From an uncultured Tenacibaculum sp. (lineage in GTDB: Bacteria > Bacteroidota > Bacteroidia > Flavobacteriales > Flavobacteriaceae): 64,000 bases of DNA. The position numbers and the translations under genes were made by a program. The DNA lies in assembly GCF_947502995.1 (NCBI RefSeq), contig NZ_CANNBW010000005.1, forward strand, positions 62,001 through 126,000. The letters run 5' to 3'. This document shows, piece after piece, positions 44,237-52,312 of this stretch (the stretch's first letter is position 1; every line of letters begins with the position of its first letter). The notes beneath the pieces were generated by a model that saw nothing but the letters and a program-made list of their open reading frames with translations, was not told where the DNA came from and searched no databases.

Positions 44237-45091
44237 TTAATTTTTATTTAAAAAAGATTCGATTTTAAGGAAAGTATCAAGAATATTGGGCTCTCCCCAA
44301 CCATGACCTTCAGTAGGATATATGTATAATTCATTTACTACTTGAAGTTCATCTAAAGCTTTATGTAATATTTCACCTTGTTGTTCAGGAACTAGAGGGT
44401 CGTTTCCTCCATAAAAAGAAATTGTAGCTGGTGATTCTGAAGTAATATGAAAAACAGGACTAATAGATTCATAAAAAGACGGATTATTTTCTATAGTTTC
44501 ATTATGTAAAACCTGAACATTATTTAATAATTCTGCAGTTTCGTTATTTGTAGTTTGCGTGTAAGATGTATCTAAAAAATTAGTTGGACCTACAACATTT
44601 ATAATTCCTCTAATATCTTTATCTATATCAAATTTATAACCATACATCATCGATAAATGTCCTCCAGCACTCGATCCTAATAAAAAGAATTCATCTCCTA
44701 TATTATATGCATCTTTCATTTCTTTAAGATGAGAAATGAACTTTTTTATATCGTTAGTTTGTAAAGGAATAGGCTTAGTATTTAGATCTGCCAATGTGTA
44801 ATTGAAATTTACAATTGCGAAATTACTGCCTAACTTTTTAAAATAATTATAAATAAAAGTCAATTCACTCTTATCACCAGAAGTCCATCCTCCTCCATGA
44901 ATAACTATCAATACTTTTGTATTTTCTATACTTCTATCTTCTGGTAAAAAAATATCATATTTCTGTAGTTCACCTACTCCATAAGATTGATTTAAAAATT
45001 CCTGTTCTTTAAAAATGGTACGCTCTTCTTTTTCTGAAGAACAAGAAAAAACAACAAAAAACAACAAAAAAACAACATCAAATTTCTTCAT
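44237..45091 (-). CDS. Alpha/beta hydrolase lipoprotein (esterase-like)
   Basis: A 284-residue hydrolase from ATG 45091 (MKKFDVVFLLFFVVFSC); an ATG at 45106 would add five residues before the leader. The lipobox FVVFSC anchors it in the envelope. The fold is shown by VLIVIHGGGWTSGDKSE (oxyanion hole, HGGGW), FLLGSSAGGHLSMMYGY (nucleophile Ser in GSSAGG), FYGGNDPLVPEQQG (acid Asp) and PTEGHGWGE (catalytic His). This is the BD-FAE/carboxylesterase type acting on acyl or feruloyl esters. The substrate is not known. It is monocistronic, with 71 bp separating its end from the start of the next minus-strand gene, the sigma factor. Confidence 0.88.
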   Translation of the reverse strand: MKKFDVVFLLFFVVFSCSSEKEERTIFKEQEFLNQSYGVGELQKYDIFLPEDRSIENTKVLIVIHGGGWTSGDKSELTFIYNYFKKLGSNFAIVNFNYTLADLNTKPIPLQTNDIKKFISHLKEMKDAYNIGDEFFLLGSSAGGHLSMMYGYKFDIDKDIRGIINVVGPTNFLDTSYTQTTNNETAELLNNVQVLHNETIENNPSFYESISPVFHITSESPATISFYGGNDPLVPEQQGEILHKALDELQVVNELYIYPTEGHGWGEPNILDTFLKIESFLNKN

Positions 45092-45239
45092 AAAATATGC
45101 TTTCATACGAATTTACAAAAACATTTCAACCATTCAAAAAACACATTAACCCCATAAAACCAACCCTTTAACCTATACAACTAATTAAAAATCACTTTTT
45201 TTTCGTAATTTAAAGGGTACAACTTCAAACACACACTTT

Positions 45240-46088
45240 ATGAAAAGAATATTAGTCCCCGTAGATTTTTCTATTCAATCGGAAAATGCACTAAGAACTG
45301 CCGCTTATTACGGAAAAACTTTTGATTATGAAATAGTTGCCGTACACATGCTTGAATTATCTACAGCAATGATGAATAATTCAAACACAACAAAAGAAAC
45401 TGTACTTTATCTGAAATTAGCTGAAAATAAATTCAAAGAGTTTTTAGATAAGGATTATTTAAAAGATGTAAAAGTTATACCTATTTTAAAACATTATAAA
45501 GTTTTTACAGAATTAAACACCCTTTATCAAGAAGAAAAAATAGACCTTGTAATGATGGGATCTAAAGGAGCAACAGGTTTCAAAGAATTTTTAATTGGAT
45601 CTAATGCTCAAAAAGTAATTAGACACTCAAACGTTCCTGTTCTTGTAATAAAAGATGAACCATTAGATAATGGATTTAAAAAAGCAATTTTTGCTTGTGA
45701 TTTTACAGATGATTCTATCGGTCCTTATAAAAGAATTAAAAAGTTTTGTGATTTTATCGGTTTAAAAACAAAAATGATTTACGTAAATACACCTGGAAAA
45801 TCATTCTTAAGTTCGGCTGAAATGAGAACTACAGTTAAAAATTTCTTTGATAAAGCAAATAATAACTCAGATCATTTAGAAGATGTTTCTTACATATCTG
45901 ACTACACAATTGAAGCCGGAATTACCAATTATGCAAAGAGTTACGATGCTGATATCATAATTATGACCACACATGGCAGGAGTAGTTTCTCTCAAATCTT
46001 CGATCACAGTATCACTGAAGACGTAGTAAATCATGTAGACATCCCAGTTATTTCTTTTAAAATTCTACCGAAAACAGAAAGAAAATAA
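45240..46088 (+). CDS. Universal stress protein, two UspA domains
   Basis: A 282-residue tandem UspA protein. The first domain (about 1-140) has the ATP-binding pattern MGSKGATGFKEFLIGSNAQKVIRHSNVPVLV (G-x2-G-x9-GS). The second (about 145-276) keeps the fold (TTHGRSSFSQIFDHSITEDVVNHVDIPVISF), but the glycines of the nucleotide loop are lost. Such proteins are induced by growth arrest and stress. It is cytoplasmic and monocistronic, 18 nt before the tRNA promoter. Confidence 0.93.
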   Translation: MKRILVPVDFSIQSENALRTAAYYGKTFDYEIVAVHMLELSTAMMNNSNTTKETVLYLKLAENKFKEFLDKDYLKDVKVIPILKHYKVFTELNTLYQEEKIDLVMMGSKGATGFKEFLIGSNAQKVIRHSNVPVLVIKDEPLDNGFKKAIFACDFTDDSIGPYKRIKKFCDFIGLKTKMIYVNTPGKSFLSSAEMRTTVKNFFDKANNNSDHLEDVSYISDYTIEAGITNYAKSYDADIIIMTTHGRSSFSQIFDHSITEDVVNHVDIPVISFKILPKTERK

Positions 46089-46104
46089 TTTTTTTTAAAA
46101 AAAG

Positions 46105-46135
46105 TTTGCCAGTTTCAAAAAACGTTATATATTTG
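46105..46135 (+). promoter_or_regulatory. Complete Bacteroidota promoter of tRNA-Thr
   Basis: TTTG at 46105-46108, a 19-bp spacer and TATATTTG at 46128-46135 match TTTG-N19-TAnnTTTG exactly. The tRNA begins 21 bp downstream, so the 5' leader is about 14 nt. Confidence 0.85.
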
Positions 46136-46155
46136 CCACGCTTTTAAAGGCAACA

Positions 46156-46229
46156 GCCGATATAGCTCAGCTGGCTAGAGCAGCTGATTTGTAATCAGCA
46201 GGTCGTGGGTTCGAGTCCCTCTATCGGCT
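46156..46229 (+). tRNA. tRNA-Thr (anticodon TGT)
   Basis: A complete 74-nt cloverleaf: acceptor GCCGATA with TATCGGC, D arm GCTC...GAGC, anticodon stem GCTGA/TCAGC with loop TTTGTAA (TGT, reads ACA/ACG-type threonine codons), and T arm GTGGGTTCGAGTCCC. The discriminator base is T and CCA is not encoded. It has its own promoter and terminator. Confidence 0.97.
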
Positions 46230-46235
46230 CAAATT

Positions 46236-46266
46236 AAAAAAGACATCTGAAAAGATGTCTTTTTTT
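46236..46266 (+). terminator. Intrinsic terminator after tRNA-Thr
   Basis: AAAAAAGACATCT (46236-46248) pairs with AGATGTCTTTTTT (46253-46265) across GAAA, followed by further T. The stem is perfect. Confidence 0.88.
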
Positions 46267-46281
46267 ATGCCCTATTTTTTC

Positions 46282-46289
46282 TAAATTTG
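46282..46289 (+). promoter_or_regulatory. -7 promoter element (TAAATTTG) of the udk-mut operon
   Basis: A perfect TAnnTTTG match 18 bp before the ATG at 46308. The -33 position carries CTTT, inside the T tract of the tRNA terminator, so it is a weak match. Confidence 0.5.
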
Positions 46290-46307
46290 CTTATATTTTA
46301 ACTACAA

Positions 46308-46922
46308 ATGAAAAACATTTTTATCATAGGAATTGCTGGAGGAACAGGAAGTGGAAAAACTACTGTAGTAAATCAAATAATCAATGAGTTACCACCTGAT
46401 GAAGTTTGTGTAATCTCACAAGACTCTTACTATAACGCTACAGATAACTTAACCTATGATCAAAGATCTAAGATTAATTTTGATCATCCTAGAGCTATAG
46501 ATTTCGAATTATTAGTAAATCATTTAACTGAATTAAAGGAAAATAAAATTATAGAGCAACCTGTTTATTCATTTGTAACTCATAATCGTACAAAAGACAC
46601 AGTAAAAACACACCCTCGTAAAGTTATTATCGTAGAAGGTATATTAATTTTCAACAACAAAGCGCTTCGAGATTTATGTGATATTAAAATATTTGTACAT
46701 GCCGATGCTGATGAACGTTTAATCAGAAGAGTTCGTAGAGATATTACTGAACGAGGAAGAGATATTAACGAAGTTTTATCTCGCTATCAAGATACTCTTA
46801 AACCAATGCATCAAGAATTTATAGAACCTACAAAAAATTATGCTGATATTATTATTCCTAATGACAGGTATAATACTGTAGCAATTGATATTGTTAGAAC
46901 AGTAATTAGCGAACGTTTATAA
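46308..46922 (+). CDS. udk: Uridine kinase
   Basis: A 204-residue kinase phosphorylating uridine and cytidine in pyrimidine salvage. Walker A is GGTGSGKTT (residues 11-19). SQDSYYNATDNLTYDQRSKINFDHPRAIDFELL is the nucleoside-binding signature of Udk, and ERLIRRVRRDITERGRDINEVLSRY is the lid region. Length and order are normal. It is the first gene of a tight operon and ends one base before the FtsB-like gene. A link between salvage and methylmalonyl-CoA mutase is not obvious, but the gene order is common in flavobacteria. Confidence 0.96.
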   Translation: MKNIFIIGIAGGTGSGKTTVVNQIINELPPDEVCVISQDSYYNATDNLTYDQRSKINFDHPRAIDFELLVNHLTELKENKIIEQPVYSFVTHNRTKDTVKTHPRKVIIVEGILIFNNKALRDLCDIKIFVHADADERLIRRVRRDITERGRDINEVLSRYQDTLKPMHQEFIEPTKNYADIIIPNDRYNTVAIDIVRTVISERL

Positions 46923-46923
46923 T

Positions 46924-47238
46924 ATGAAATTCAACAGAAACATAAAAGTAATAGGTATCAGCATAGGTATTACTTATGTTTTAATACTGACTTTATTTGT
47001 TGGTTGGATGCTTTTTTTCGATGAAAACTCTTACTTAAGACACAAAGAATTTAATCGTGATATTAAAGAACTTGAAACTTGGATTGAGTATCATGAAAAG
47101 AGAATAGCTAAGGATAAAGAAACGATACAAAAACTACAAGATTCTTTGGAATTAGAACGATTTGCTCGAGAAAAATATTTAATGAAAAAGAAAAACGAAG
47201 ATATTTACATAATTGAATTTGATACTATAAAAAAATAA
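46924..47238 (+). CDS. Septum formation initiator family protein (FtsB/DivIC-like)
   Basis: A 104-residue bitopic membrane protein with a short cytoplasmic start, one helix (IGISIGITYVLILTLFVGWMLFF, about residues 11-33) and a periplasmic coiled coil (ELETWIEYHEKRIAKDKETIQKLQDSLELERFAREKYLMKK). The last part (LERFAREKYLMKKKNEDIYIIE) is the FtsB/DivIC signature. It belongs to the division complex with FtsL and FtsQ. Its stop overlaps the mutA start by one base. Confidence 0.9.
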   Translation: MKFNRNIKVIGISIGITYVLILTLFVGWMLFFDENSYLRHKEFNRDIKELETWIEYHEKRIAKDKETIQKLQDSLELERFAREKYLMKKKNEDIYIIEFDTIKK

Positions 47239-48587
47239 TGGATAATTTTTTATTTGATGAATTTGAAGGGGTTTCTGGAAAAGCTTGGAAACAAAAAATA
47301 CAAGTTGACTTAAAAGGACTTGATTATAATGAAACTCTACTTTGGCACACTAATGAAAGAATTACAGTAAAACCCTTTTACAGTAAAGAAGATCAAACCC
47401 ATCAAAAAATCCAACTTCCAAAAACAGATTTTTTCATTTGTGAATCTATTTTTGTTGATGATGTAAATATTGCCAACAAATTAGCCCTAGACGCATTACA
47501 AAGAGGTGCTAATGCTATTGAATTTATTGTAAACTCAGAGTTTGACACACAAAAACTTTTAAACAGCATTACACCTACTTCCAATACAAGGTTTTATTTT
47601 AAGTTTAATTTCTTAGATGCAAATTATCAAAAAGAATTAGCTAATTTCATTAATAACGAAAACGTTTACTTTAACAACGATATAATTGGAAACTTAGCAA
47701 AAACAGGGAATTGGTTTTCTAACTTACAATCAGATCATGAACAGCTAGAAAAACTGAGTTCTATTAACAACAGCATTGCTATAAACGCATCAATTTATCA
47801 AAATGCTGGTGCAAATTGCACTCAACAATTAGCATATGCTTTAGCTCATGCTAATGAATACTTAAATCATTTCGGAGGTGAAATTGCAAATAAAATTCAC
47901 TTTAATTTCTCTGTAGGAAGTAATTACTTTTTTGAAATTTCTAAACTTAGAGCTTTCCGTATTTTATGGAGTTCATTGTTAAAAGAATATGGAGTTGAAA
48001 ATACTGAAACCCATATTTTCACTCAACCTTCACTTCGTAATAAAACATTATACGATTATAATGTAAATATGTTAAGAACAACTTCAGAAAGTATGAGTGC
48101 TGTTCTTGGCGGTGCAAATACTGTTTCTAATATTTCTTATGACGAAATTTTTCACAAATCAAATGAATTTGGCGAACGAATTTCTAGAAATCAACTTTTA
48201 GTGTTAAAAGAAGAAAGTGGATTTGAAGATGCACAATATTTTGCTGATGGTAGTTATTATATTGAAGCTATCACTGAGCAATTGACTGAAAATGCTTTAG
48301 AAATTTTCAAATTAATTGAACAGGGTGGTGGATTTTTAAAGCAATTGAAAGAAGGTGTAATTCAAAGAAAAATAGAAGAATCAGCTCAAAAAGAACAAGA
48401 ACTTTTTGACAATGGAGATCTAGTTTTATTGGGAACTAATAAAATTCAAAATGAAAAAGATCAAATGAAAAATGATTTAGAATTATTTCCTTTTGTAAAG
48501 AAACGTTCAGAGAAAACCTTAATTCAACCTATAATTCAAAAACGTTTAGCTGAAAAATTAGAGCAACAAAGATTAGACAATGAATAA
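47238..48587 (+). CDS. mutA: Methylmalonyl-CoA mutase small subunit
   Basis: A 449-residue subunit of methylmalonyl-CoA mutase. It has the substrate-domain fold (GVSGKAWKQKIQVDLKGLDYNETLLWHTNE, INASIYQNAGANCTQQLAYALAHANEYL, NVNMLRTTSESMSAVLGGANTVSNISYD) but lacks the cobalamin-binding D-x-H-x-x-G. This is the expected catalytically inactive beta subunit, shorter than those of Propionibacterium. It pairs with MutB encoded downstream, with one small secreted-protein gene in between. The stop overlaps the next gene by 8 bp. Confidence 0.92.
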   Translation: MDNFLFDEFEGVSGKAWKQKIQVDLKGLDYNETLLWHTNERITVKPFYSKEDQTHQKIQLPKTDFFICESIFVDDVNIANKLALDALQRGANAIEFIVNSEFDTQKLLNSITPTSNTRFYFKFNFLDANYQKELANFINNENVYFNNDIIGNLAKTGNWFSNLQSDHEQLEKLSSINNSIAINASIYQNAGANCTQQLAYALAHANEYLNHFGGEIANKIHFNFSVGSNYFFEISKLRAFRILWSSLLKEYGVENTETHIFTQPSLRNKTLYDYNVNMLRTTSESMSAVLGGANTVSNISYDEIFHKSNEFGERISRNQLLVLKEESGFEDAQYFADGSYYIEAITEQLTENALEIFKLIEQGGGFLKQLKEGVIQRKIEESAQKEQELFDNGDLVLLGTNKIQNEKDQMKNDLELFPFVKKRSEKTLIQPIIQKRLAEKLEQQRLDNE

Positions 48588-49269
48588 ACTTTTTCTTCTT
48601 TTTATTGTATTCTTCTGTTCTAATTTATTAGTAACAGCACAGTCGGACTTTTACGGCACTTTTGGCAATACATATCAAGATGAATTAGTTTTTGAAATGT
48701 TAACTAATTTTGAAGAAAATATATGCAACTATTATAAAGTTAAAAAAGAAAATTCTTCTATCGCATATAAAAAATATGTAGATGATATTTCTCAAGAGAA
48801 CATTAAGTTTCCAGCTTTACTTTCAAAATTAACCACAGAAAAAAGTTTAAAACTTTTAAAAGAATCTCATGAAGAACTTTTAGATTACGTTTGGATTAAA
48901 AGCTCTCAAATAAAACATAAGCTAGCTTATTTAAGTTATACAGAGTTTACTCCCGAACAAATGAAAGCTTTTAAAGATGAAGATTATTTTGATGATTTTA
49001 TTGAAAAAATTAAAGCTCAAAATTTTGCTTACATTATAAATTATGAAGGCAACTTTTCAAAAAAAATAATTTTTCAAAGTAAGAATAATAACATTAGAGA
49101 TTTCATCATTACATTCAGAGAAAATTACGCAAATACTCCTTTACTTATAGCTCCTTTATTAGAGCTAAAGGAACTCGATTATAAAAATAAAGCTGTTCAA
49201 ATATTCATAGCTTTTGAACTATTTTACACATGCCTAAATTCTAAAGTAGAAACAACAGAAAATGAGTAG
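48580..49269 (+). CDS. Secreted protein of unknown function between mutA and mutB
   Basis: A 229-residue protein with a signal peptide ([22 protein letters not shown]). The remainder is helical and acidic/Lys-rich ([39 protein letters not shown]). No domain was recognised. It is locked into the operon by 8-bp overlaps at both ends: ATGAATAA with mutA and ATGAGTAG with mutB. An exported protein coupled to two cytoplasmic enzyme subunits is unexpected. It may simply be a conserved hitchhiker, but conservation of the order would argue for a role. Confidence 0.75.
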   Translation: MNKLFLLFIVFFCSNLLVTAQSDFYGTFGNTYQDELVFEMLTNFEENICNYYKVKKENSSIAYKKYVDDISQENIKFPALLSKLTTEKSLKLLKESHEELLDYVWIKSSQIKHKLAYLSYTEFTPEQMKAFKDEDYFDDFIEKIKAQNFAYIINYEGNFSKKIIFQSKNNNIRDFIITFRENYANTPLLIAPLLELKELDYKNKAVQIFIAFELFYTCLNSKVETTENE

Positions 49270-51325
49270 AAAAGACATATCCAACATAAAAATAGACCAT
49301 AAAAAATCTTCCGAAATTAAAAGTTTTGAACACGAAAAATTTGTTGCAGGAATAGCTCCGAATTTACGTGGTCCTTATTCCACAATGTATGTTAGAAGAC
49401 CTTGGACTATTCGTCAATATGCAGGTTTTTCTACTGCTGAAGAAAGTAATGCTTTTTACAGGAGAAACTTAGCTGCCGGACAAAAAGGTTTATCTGTAGC
49501 TTTCGATTTAGCTACACATAGAGGTTACGACTCAGATCACGAAAGAGTTCAAGGTGATGTTGGAAAAGCTGGTGTTGCTATAGATTCTGTTGAAGACATG
49601 AAGGTATTATTTGATCAAATACCCCTAGATAAAATGTCGGTTTCTATGACAATGAACGGAGCCGTATTACCTATTCTTGCTTTTTATATTATTGCTGCTG
49701 AAGAACAAGGTGTGAAACCAGAACAACTAGCAGGAACTATTCAAAATGATATTTTAAAGGAGTTTATGGTTAGAAATACTTATATCTATCCTCCTATTCC
49801 TTCAATGAAAATTATTGCAGATATTTTCGAATATACTAGTAATAATATGCCAAAATTCAATTCAATTTCTATTTCTGGTTATCATATGCAAGAAGCCGGA
49901 GCAACTCCAGAAATTGAATTAGCTTACACATTAGCAGATGGATTGGAATATATTAAAACTGGTTTAGCTGCCGGAATGGATATCGACGCTTTTGCTCCAA
50001 GGTTATCTTTTTTCTGGGCTATTGGAATGAATCATTTTACTGAAATTGCAAAAATGCGTGCTGGTAGAATGTTATGGGCGAAACTAGTTAAACAGTTCAA
50101 TCCTAAAAACCCAAAATCTTTAGCACTAAGAACACATTGTCAAACAAGTGGATGGAGTTTAACAGAACAAGATCCTTTTAATAACGTAGCGAGAACTGCA
50201 ATTGAAGCAATGGCTGCTGCTTTTGGTGGAACACAAAGTTTACACACTAATGCATTAGATGAAGCTATTGCATTACCTACAGATTTCTCTGCTCGTATTG
50301 CAAGAAATACTCAGATTTATTTACAACAAGAAACTCATATTACAAAAACTGTTGATCCTTGGGCTGGAAGTTATCACTTAGAACAACTTACTGAAGAAAT
50401 CACTAATAAAGCTTGGAAATTAATTCAAGAAGTTGATGAATTGGGAGGAATGACAAAAGCTATCGAAAAAGGAATTCCTAAAATGAGAATTGAAGAAGCT
50501 GCTGCAATTAAGCAAGCTCGAATTGATAGCGGTCAGGATGTAATTGTTGGTGTAAATAAATATCAATTAGAACAAGAAGATCCTTTACATATTTTAGAGG
50601 TAGACAACGAAGCTGTTCGTAAATCTCAAATTGATCGTTTAGACGATTTGAAAGCGAAGAGAAATCAAGCTGAAGTTGATCAATGCCTTGCAGATTTAAC
50701 AAAATGCGCAGAAACTGGTAACGGAAATTTATTAGACTTAGCTGTTAAAGCTGCTAGAAAAAGAGCTACATTAGGCGAAATTTCAGATGCTTTAGAATCT
50801 ATTTTTGGTAGACATAAAGCAGTACATAAAACCATATCTGGCGTGTATAGTAAAGAAATAAAAGACGATTCGTTATTCAAAAAAGCTAGTGAACTAGCTG
50901 ATAACTTTGCTGAACTTGAAGGTAGAAGACCAAGGATAATGATTGCCAAATTAGGTCAAGATGGTCATGATCGTGGTGCAAAAGTTGTTGCTACTGGTTA
51001 TGCTGACTTAGGATTTGATGTAGATGTTGGACCACTTTTCCAAACACCAAAAGAAGCTGCAAAGCAAGCTATTGAGAATGATGTTCATATTTTAGGAATT
51101 TCATCGTTAGCTGCTGGACATAAAACATTAGTTCCTCAAGTAATTGGAGAATTGAAAAATTATGGTCGTGAAGATATTATGGTAATTGTTGGAGGTGTAA
51201 TTCCTGCTCAAGATTATCAGTTTTTATTTGATGCTGGTGCTGTTGGAGTTTTCGGACCAGGAACAAAAATTGCACAAGCTGCAATTGACATGTTAGAAAT
51301 TTTAATTGATAGCGTAGAAGAATAA
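49262..51325 (+). CDS. mutB: Methylmalonyl-CoA mutase large subunit
   Basis: A 687-residue adenosylcobalamin enzyme converting methylmalonyl-CoA and succinyl-CoA into each other. The substrate barrel is shown by [62 protein letters not shown], and [46 protein letters not shown]. The C-terminal B12 domain has [13 protein letters not shown] (Asp567, His569, Gly572). It completes propionate-type catabolism for odd-chain fatty acids from the fad operon, or works in reverse. It ends two bases before psd. Confidence 0.97.
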   Translation: MSRKDISNIKIDHKKSSEIKSFEHEKFVAGIAPNLRGPYSTMYVRRPWTIRQYAGFSTAEESNAFYRRNLAAGQKGLSVAFDLATHRGYDSDHERVQGDVGKAGVAIDSVEDMKVLFDQIPLDKMSVSMTMNGAVLPILAFYIIAAEEQGVKPEQLAGTIQNDILKEFMVRNTYIYPPIPSMKIIADIFEYTSNNMPKFNSISISGYHMQEAGATPEIELAYTLADGLEYIKTGLAAGMDIDAFAPRLSFFWAIGMNHFTEIAKMRAGRMLWAKLVKQFNPKNPKSLALRTHCQTSGWSLTEQDPFNNVARTAIEAMAAAFGGTQSLHTNALDEAIALPTDFSARIARNTQIYLQQETHITKTVDPWAGSYHLEQLTEEITNKAWKLIQEVDELGGMTKAIEKGIPKMRIEEAAAIKQARIDSGQDVIVGVNKYQLEQEDPLHILEVDNEAVRKSQIDRLDDLKAKRNQAEVDQCLADLTKCAETGNGNLLDLAVKAARKRATLGEISDALESIFGRHKAVHKTISGVYSKEIKDDSLFKKASELADNFAELEGRRPRIMIAKLGQDGHDRGAKVVATGYADLGFDVDVGPLFQTPKEAAKQAIENDVHILGISSLAAGHKTLVPQVIGELKNYGREDIMVIVGGVIPAQDYQFLFDAGAVGVFGPGTKIAQAAIDMLEILIDSVEE

Positions 51326-51327
51326 TC

Positions 51328-52206
51328 ATGCAAATAAAATTCATCAATAGAAAAACAGGTAAAACAGAAATTGAAACTCCTCCTGGAGAAGGTTTTTTAA
51401 AACTTTTATATAACAATCCGTTTGGAAAAATGTTATTTCTTCCTATAGTAAAACGTAAGTTTTTATCTGAATGGTACGGAAGAAAAATGAATAAAAAGTC
51501 TTCTACAAAAAAAATAGAAGGTTTTGTTTCCGATCTAAACATTGATATTTCTGAAGCCAAAAAATCTATTGATGAGTTTACATCTTTTAATGACTTTTTC
51601 TATCGTGAATTAAATCCTGAAGCTAGACCAATAGAAAACGGATTTATATCTCCTGGTGATGGAAAGTTATTAGCATTTGAAAATATCAAAGATGTACATA
51701 ACTTCTTTGTTAAAGGAAGAAAATTTACATTAAGTGAATTTTTAAATGACAAAACATTAGCAGAAAAATATAAAAATGCTTCTTTATTAATTTTACGATT
51801 AGCTCCAAATGATTATCACAGATATCATTTTCCGTATGAAGGAACTCCTTCTTCTTCAACAAAAATAAAAGGAGATTACCTGTCTGTTTCTCCTTACGCT
51901 TTAGCATCTAACTTCACTACTGTATTTTGCGAAAACAAACGTGAGTATTGTATTTTAAAAACTGAGGATAAAGGCGATATCTTATTAGCCCCTGTTGGAG
52001 CAACCATGGTAGGAAGCATTTTAGAAACCTACACAGCAAATTCTCCTGTTAAAAAAGGTGATGAAATGGGCTATTTTGCTTTCGGTGGATCTACAATTGT
52101 AGCCTTGGTTGATAAAGATAAAATTCAAATTGATAATGATATTTTAGAAAACACTAAAAATCAGATTGAAACCTTTGTCAAAATGGGTGAAAAAATTGGA
52201 CTTTAA
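51328..52206 (+). CDS. psd: Phosphatidylserine decarboxylase
   Basis: A 292-residue enzyme making phosphatidylethanolamine. It is a self-cleaving pyruvoyl protein: the processing site is FGGSTIVAL (Ser255), near the C-terminus as expected. Conserved stretches are NDFFYRELNPEARPI, SPGDGKLLAFE, LRLAPNDYHRYHFPYEG (histidine motif) and GATMVGSI. The type-II-like length includes an N-terminal extension. It is the last gene of the udk-mut operon, with 106 bp to the next gene. Confidence 0.95.
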   Translation: MQIKFINRKTGKTEIETPPGEGFLKLLYNNPFGKMLFLPIVKRKFLSEWYGRKMNKKSSTKKIEGFVSDLNIDISEAKKSIDEFTSFNDFFYRELNPEARPIENGFISPGDGKLLAFENIKDVHNFFVKGRKFTLSEFLNDKTLAEKYKNASLLILRLAPNDYHRYHFPYEGTPSSSTKIKGDYLSVSPYALASNFTTVFCENKREYCILKTEDKGDILLAPVGATMVGSILETYTANSPVKKGDEMGYFAFGGSTIVALVDKDKIQIDNDILENTKNQIETFVKMGEKIGL

Positions 52207-52279
52207 ATTGTTATAATTTTAACTAATTCTAAACATTAAAAATCACATCAGCTTACAAGCTAATTCCTATAACTTTCCG

Positions 52280-52310
52280 TAACTTTGCGCAGTTTTATCT
52301 ACGCAAGTTA
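52280..52310 (+). promoter_or_regulatory. -7 element and stem-loop just before the cytochrome c maturation gene
   Basis: TAACTTTG at 52280-52287 is a perfect -7 match. The same bases begin an inverted repeat, TAACTTTGCG with CGCAAGTTA (52302-52310; one unpaired T), whose right arm ends two bases before the ATG at 52313. No TTTG was found at -33. The palindrome could be an operator or an mRNA structure at the start site. Confidence 0.5.
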
Positions 52311-52312
52311 CA

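Noticed and set aside
46236..46289. Additional tRNA or small RNA between tRNA-Thr and udk
   Set aside because: The region is fully explained by the terminator hairpin and the udk -7 element; no second cloverleaf can be drawn.
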